Shown here piece after piece: positions 6,401 to 8,476 of a stretch of 8,476 nt of DNA. Numbering within the stretch: position 1 is the first letter of the stretch; the number at the start of each line of letters is the position of its first letter. The DNA comes from an uncultured Verrucomicrobiota bacterium (GTDB lineage: Bacteria; Verrucomicrobiota; Verrucomicrobiia; Limisphaerales; UBA1096): assembly GCA_913045395.1 (NCBI GenBank), contig CAJWPV010000043.1:1-8476 (forward strand), written 5' to 3'. Under the pieces are notes generated by a model. That model was given only the letters and a program-made list of their open reading frames with translations. It did no database searches and was not told where the DNA came from. A program made the position numbers and the translations under genes.

Positions 6401-8351
6401 AGCTTTCGTCGAGATTGTCGTAGAGCATCGTCAGGGCATCCTGCGGATTGGAGATCTGCACCCTGGCGCGGGCATAATTGCCGGCTTGCTGCGGGGTCGC
6501 CTCCTCCCACTCGGTGCGGCTCCCACCGCTCGCGGTAAAACCATTTCCCTTCACCCGGTCCAGGTCGATTCCGATGGCCCAAGCGTAGCGTTGTGACTCA
6601 GCCGCGAAGAAATGTCGCAGGAGGGCGAAAACCTCGTATTCTCCTTCCGGCAATCCACTCACGCGGACACCGGCCTGTTCTCGCGGAACACCGCTGCTGT
6701 ACAACATGTCGTTCATGAGGGCGTTGTTGCCGGCACCAGGCGGGGCTTTCCGATTTATGTAGCTCGCTTGCGGAGCCTTGCCCCAGTTGGTGATATGTGC
6801 ATCGGCGTCAGCCGCGCCGAACTCGATGGTAAGCGTGTGAGAGAGGGGCTTGCCGTATTCATCAACGACCTTCCCCGAGAAGTGGTTGCGAAGGATGTTC
6901 CACGTCCCACCCTCGAACACACCCGTTTCGTGTCCCGGCCCAAGTGGACCGTTGGCATTGGCGAGACCTCCCCTGCCCGCCCCGGGAGCGAGCCCGTGTG
7001 ACCAGTCGGTAGTGGCTGCAGTGAAAACAGTTCCGCCACCCGGAACGGTGTAGATGCCCATACATCCGTGTTCGTGCTCATTCGTTTTCCAGAGTTCATG
7101 AGCCGGCTTGTACCAACCGAGGTCACCCTCGCCCCACCTCGCCGGGGCAGTGGCGAGGATCGTGAAATTCTTCGGTGTTCCGTCCCTGCCGGTGGGAACG
7201 GGGCGTCCATCGACCATCGTGAACTCGCAACCGTCGCACTCGTAACCAACAATCGTGTTGCCCCCACCGAATTCCATGCCTTCCTCCAAACCGGTCTCTT
7301 TAAAGACCCAGTGGTCGGGCCGGTGCACCTGATACGCGCCGCTGCCGTTCGGGATCCCATCCCGAAATCGGTGGAAGCCACCGCGCAGAAATCCCACACC
7401 GGTTAGCTGGTTCTCTGGCCGTTTTACAAGGTGATGGCTCCACAGCGTGCTGAGAAGCGGCTGTCCATCGGGTTTGTAGAGAGGATCCTGCTCGTAAGCT
7501 TCCTTCCAGCACACCAGGTCGTTGCCGCCGTCTTCGCTGCGTACCTGCCAGCAACACGTGTTGCCACTAAAGAATGCGACATTGCCGCCATTCGCGATGT
7601 AGGCCTCGAGATGATCGCGCATCGGCGCCGACCAGTACTCGTCGTGACCGACGCTGAGAACGAGCTTGTAGTGCTCGAGGATCTCGGGATGAAACTCAAG
7701 GTCGCTGTTAATGGCGTAGTCGATCTTGTAACCGGCCCGCTCGGACCAACGGATAAAGGGAAGTTCCCAGTTTCGGTCGATCCCGCTAAAGGGCCGTTGG
7801 AAAGAGACCCGCCGGCCCAGTTCATCGCCAGGTTCGTGCTTCTTGTCCCAGTGCGCCGGCCCCCAATAGGTGTAGAGGCTGAAGCCGCCAAAGCCGTTGT
7901 AGGCATTGTAGGTGTTAGTCGCGAGCTGGAGAAGAATTTTGGCCTCGCGGCCGGGATGCGATGAGCGCACTACAAAGAACATGCGGTTGCCTTGCGTCTC
8001 ACCCGATCGCGTCCACGCCTCGTAGCAGCCGCTAGCCCACGACTCGGGGATCTTCACCGAGAAGGTCGCCGGCCAGTCACACCCATGCGAACTGGCGTGC
8101 TTGGGAACAGGATGCTGCCAGGCAGGAATTCCCTTCTTGCTCCAGACTACTTTGCGTTGCGAACCGATCCGAGCGATTTCGACATCGACTTTCGCGGTGT
8201 CGGTGGAGAGATGGAACGTGACTTCTTCCCCCGCCACGTAGCTGCGCTTCCCGGGATAGCCGTGGATGAAAGGCTCAGCCGTCGCAGAGATGGGCGTGAC
8301 AAGGAGAATCGCCAGTATGGCTCTGTAGAATGAATCCATCCTCTTAGACAT
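3441..8351 (-). CDS. Secreted fusion: dimethylformamidase-like domain + PVC-type dehydrogenase with cytochrome c
   Basis: About 1636 residues on the minus strand. The chosen ATG (8351) gives an n-region with K and R, a hydrophobic core (AILAILLV) and an ATA-E cleavage site. The ATG at 8339 is nearly as good; a TTG at 8402 would add 17 residues unlike a leader. No start has a good ribosome binding site. Domains, numbered from 8351: a beta-sandwich and N,N-dimethylformamidase large-subunit-like region (about 26-493) with GHDEYW at 235-240; a galactose-binding-like module (about 494-663); a linker with six prolines (703-708); the PVC beta-propeller dehydrogenase (about 748-1133); HEAT repeats (about 1143-1335); cytochrome c with CASCH (1376-1380) and likely distal Met1430; a carbohydrate-binding-like module (about 1504-1629). 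The parts match known families, so the chain is probably exported and binds iron and haem. Substrate is unknown. The frame is unbroken across every junction. Confidence 0.93.
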   Translation of the reverse strand: MSKRMDSFYRAILAILLVTPISATAEPFIHGYPGKRSYVAGEEVTFHLSTDTAKVDVEIARIGSQRKVVWSKKGIPAWQHPVPKHASSHGCDWPATFSVKIPESWASGCYEAWTRSGETQGNRMFFVVRSSHPGREAKILLQLATNTYNAYNGFGGFSLYTYWGPAHWDKKHEPGDELGRRVSFQRPFSGIDRNWELPFIRWSERAGYKIDYAINSDLEFHPEILEHYKLVLSVGHDEYWSAPMRDHLEAYIANGGNVAFFSGNTCCWQVRSEDGGNDLVCWKEAYEQDPLYKPDGQPLLSTLWSHHLVKRPENQLTGVGFLRGGFHRFRDGIPNGSGAYQVHRPDHWVFKETGLEEGMEFGGGNTIVGYECDGCEFTMVDGRPVPTGRDGTPKNFTILATAPARWGEGDLGWYKPAHELWKTNEHEHGCMGIYTVPGGGTVFTAATTDWSHGLAPGAGRGGLANANGPLGPGHETGVFEGGTWNILRNHFSGKVVDEYGKPLSHTLTIEFGAADADAHITNWGKAPQASYINRKAPPGAGNNALMNDMLYSSGVPREQAGVRVSGLPEGEYEVFALLRHFFAAESQRYAWAIGIDLDRVKGNGFTASGGSRTEWEEATPQQAGNYARARVQISNPQDALTMLYDNLDESFSDVMGFQIARVTGPEDSESGFRIQFDCGGWDSTDHVDRITRNVLNRLSGEAPPPPPPSRTGAIPAERPAIRPPSALNGWADWKRGEKIFENVVIPPAPPLSPEEQLATFKMAPGYRVELVAAEPMIADPVFFEFDADGRIWVLEYRGYMRDLAGTGEADPICRLMVLEDTNADGRSDKSTVYLDELVMPRSFAFVEGGVLLAEPPHLWFCQDHDGDLVCDRKRKVGNYGVAGNPQHTANGLRRGIDNWLHSADWAKRHRLREGELIEEDAIHRGQFGVSFDNLGRFYTCRESTAAMMDYMPEEYARRHPGLRDFANRNGGPGRLGVGAVISGQAQEVFPIRPTPQITLGGLELRDDGTLRTYTIASGTCVYRGDQFPDDARENLFVPEAGGHLIGRLVVADGLTPQAKRHYPAGQELLASTDERFRPINARTGPDGALYIADMYKGVIEHVIFLVPWITDQVKARNLESGIDLGRIWRIVATDRPISYESPVLSKRSAPQLVEVLSHPNGWRRDTAQRLLVDRCLTEAVPPLKKLALEGESYLGRMHALWTLEGLGALDWSTASEALKHEHGHVRATALRVMDKIMTDQLRPKTVAEIAVLTGDRGESNSEVLQQALITLSAAAAEPDDFRLLLQLVAKRPDDLGRTAALTGIAGREADCIEVAMQPVEGVPQVLREQFVRDLTALIEITRTGSDAAEPKVNYESLTADQVERAKLGTEKYTVLCASCHHPHGLGTPGVAPRLAKSEWVTGSPERLAQIVLRGLVGPIEVSGQEWNLHMPGIGSSGAVDDDDLAAILTFIRRAWGNTADPVDPDLIARERKTSADRRFPWTAPELAGKDAPSGPEPIRPDDKGQFTLYSKTAQLFAKQLRYHADLDLIGPWVNESDAALWQVDLPAAGRYRVHLLHAMDDNNAGNTWLIKSDLGVLEGKVSTTGGFDKFIEKEVGFIELKKGSNRILMRPAGTLKGEMIDLRSIRFEPHSNDSGE

Positions 8352-8476
8352 CTCGCGTGCAGGCCGCATGACGAGGTTCGAGGGCAGGGAGAAACGTACC
8401 AACTAGCGGAACCGAAGGCAAGACGGGTGAAGAATTGAAAGCTGAAGGGAACTAAACCAGACCACTCCGCTAATCG
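8352..8476 (-). other. Upstream region of the large fusion gene
   Basis: These 125 bases run to the window edge. The reading frame of the large gene is closed by an in-frame TAG at 8403-8405 (minus strand), so the coding sequence cannot extend beyond 8402. On the minus strand I see only a weak sigma70-like pair (TTGCCT, 17 bases, TACGTT), too poor to call a promoter. There is no clear Shine-Dalgarno sequence, operator-like palindrome or RNA gene. Confidence 0.4.

Noticed and set aside
8369..8430. Sigma70-like promoter for the large gene (TTGCCT, 17 bases, TACGTT)
   Set aside because: Only 4 of 6 and 3 of 6 bases match; such a pair is expected by chance.

Overview
The window looks like a chromosomal segment from the Planctomycetota-Verrucomicrobiota (PVC) group, most likely a Verrucomicrobiota. 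All three clear genes belong to families that are expanded in that group: DUF1553/PSD1, Tat-exported DUF1501, and the PVC-type membrane-bound dehydrogenase with HEAT repeats and a CxxCH cytochrome domain. Shine-Dalgarno signals are weak, as is common in PVC genomes. The genus cannot be read from the sequence.

Layout. Positions 1-2709 (+) hold a two-gene unit: the C-terminal 400 residues of a DUF1549/DUF1553-type protein (its start lies outside the window), then after 30 bases a complete DUF1501 protein. Positions 2710-3440 have no confident intact gene. They hold what look like gene scars: a coding-like stretch without a recognisable product, a short direct repeat, a 31-codon ORF that reads as the signal peptide of a lost lipoprotein, and a G-rich patch with a canonical G-quadruplex motif. 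Positions 3441-8351 (-) are filled by one very large secreted gene of about 1636 codons. Positions 8352-8476 are its upstream region.

The large protein is the main point of interest. In order it carries a signal peptide, an N,N-dimethylformamidase-large-subunit-like region with its GHDEYW motif, a galactose-binding-like beta-sandwich module, a proline-rich linker, a PVC-type beta-propeller dehydrogenase domain, HEAT repeats, a class I cytochrome c domain, and a final carbohydrate-binding-like module. A putative mononuclear-iron amidohydrolase domain and a haem-bearing redox domain are therefore on one exported chain.

How they might work together (inference): the DUF1553/DUF1501 pair and the large protein all act outside the cytoplasm and belong to families often found near polysaccharide-degradation genes in PVC bacteria. 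The two units converge on the debris-filled interval and are probably transcribed independently. No RNA gene, CRISPR array, intact mobile element or phage gene was found.
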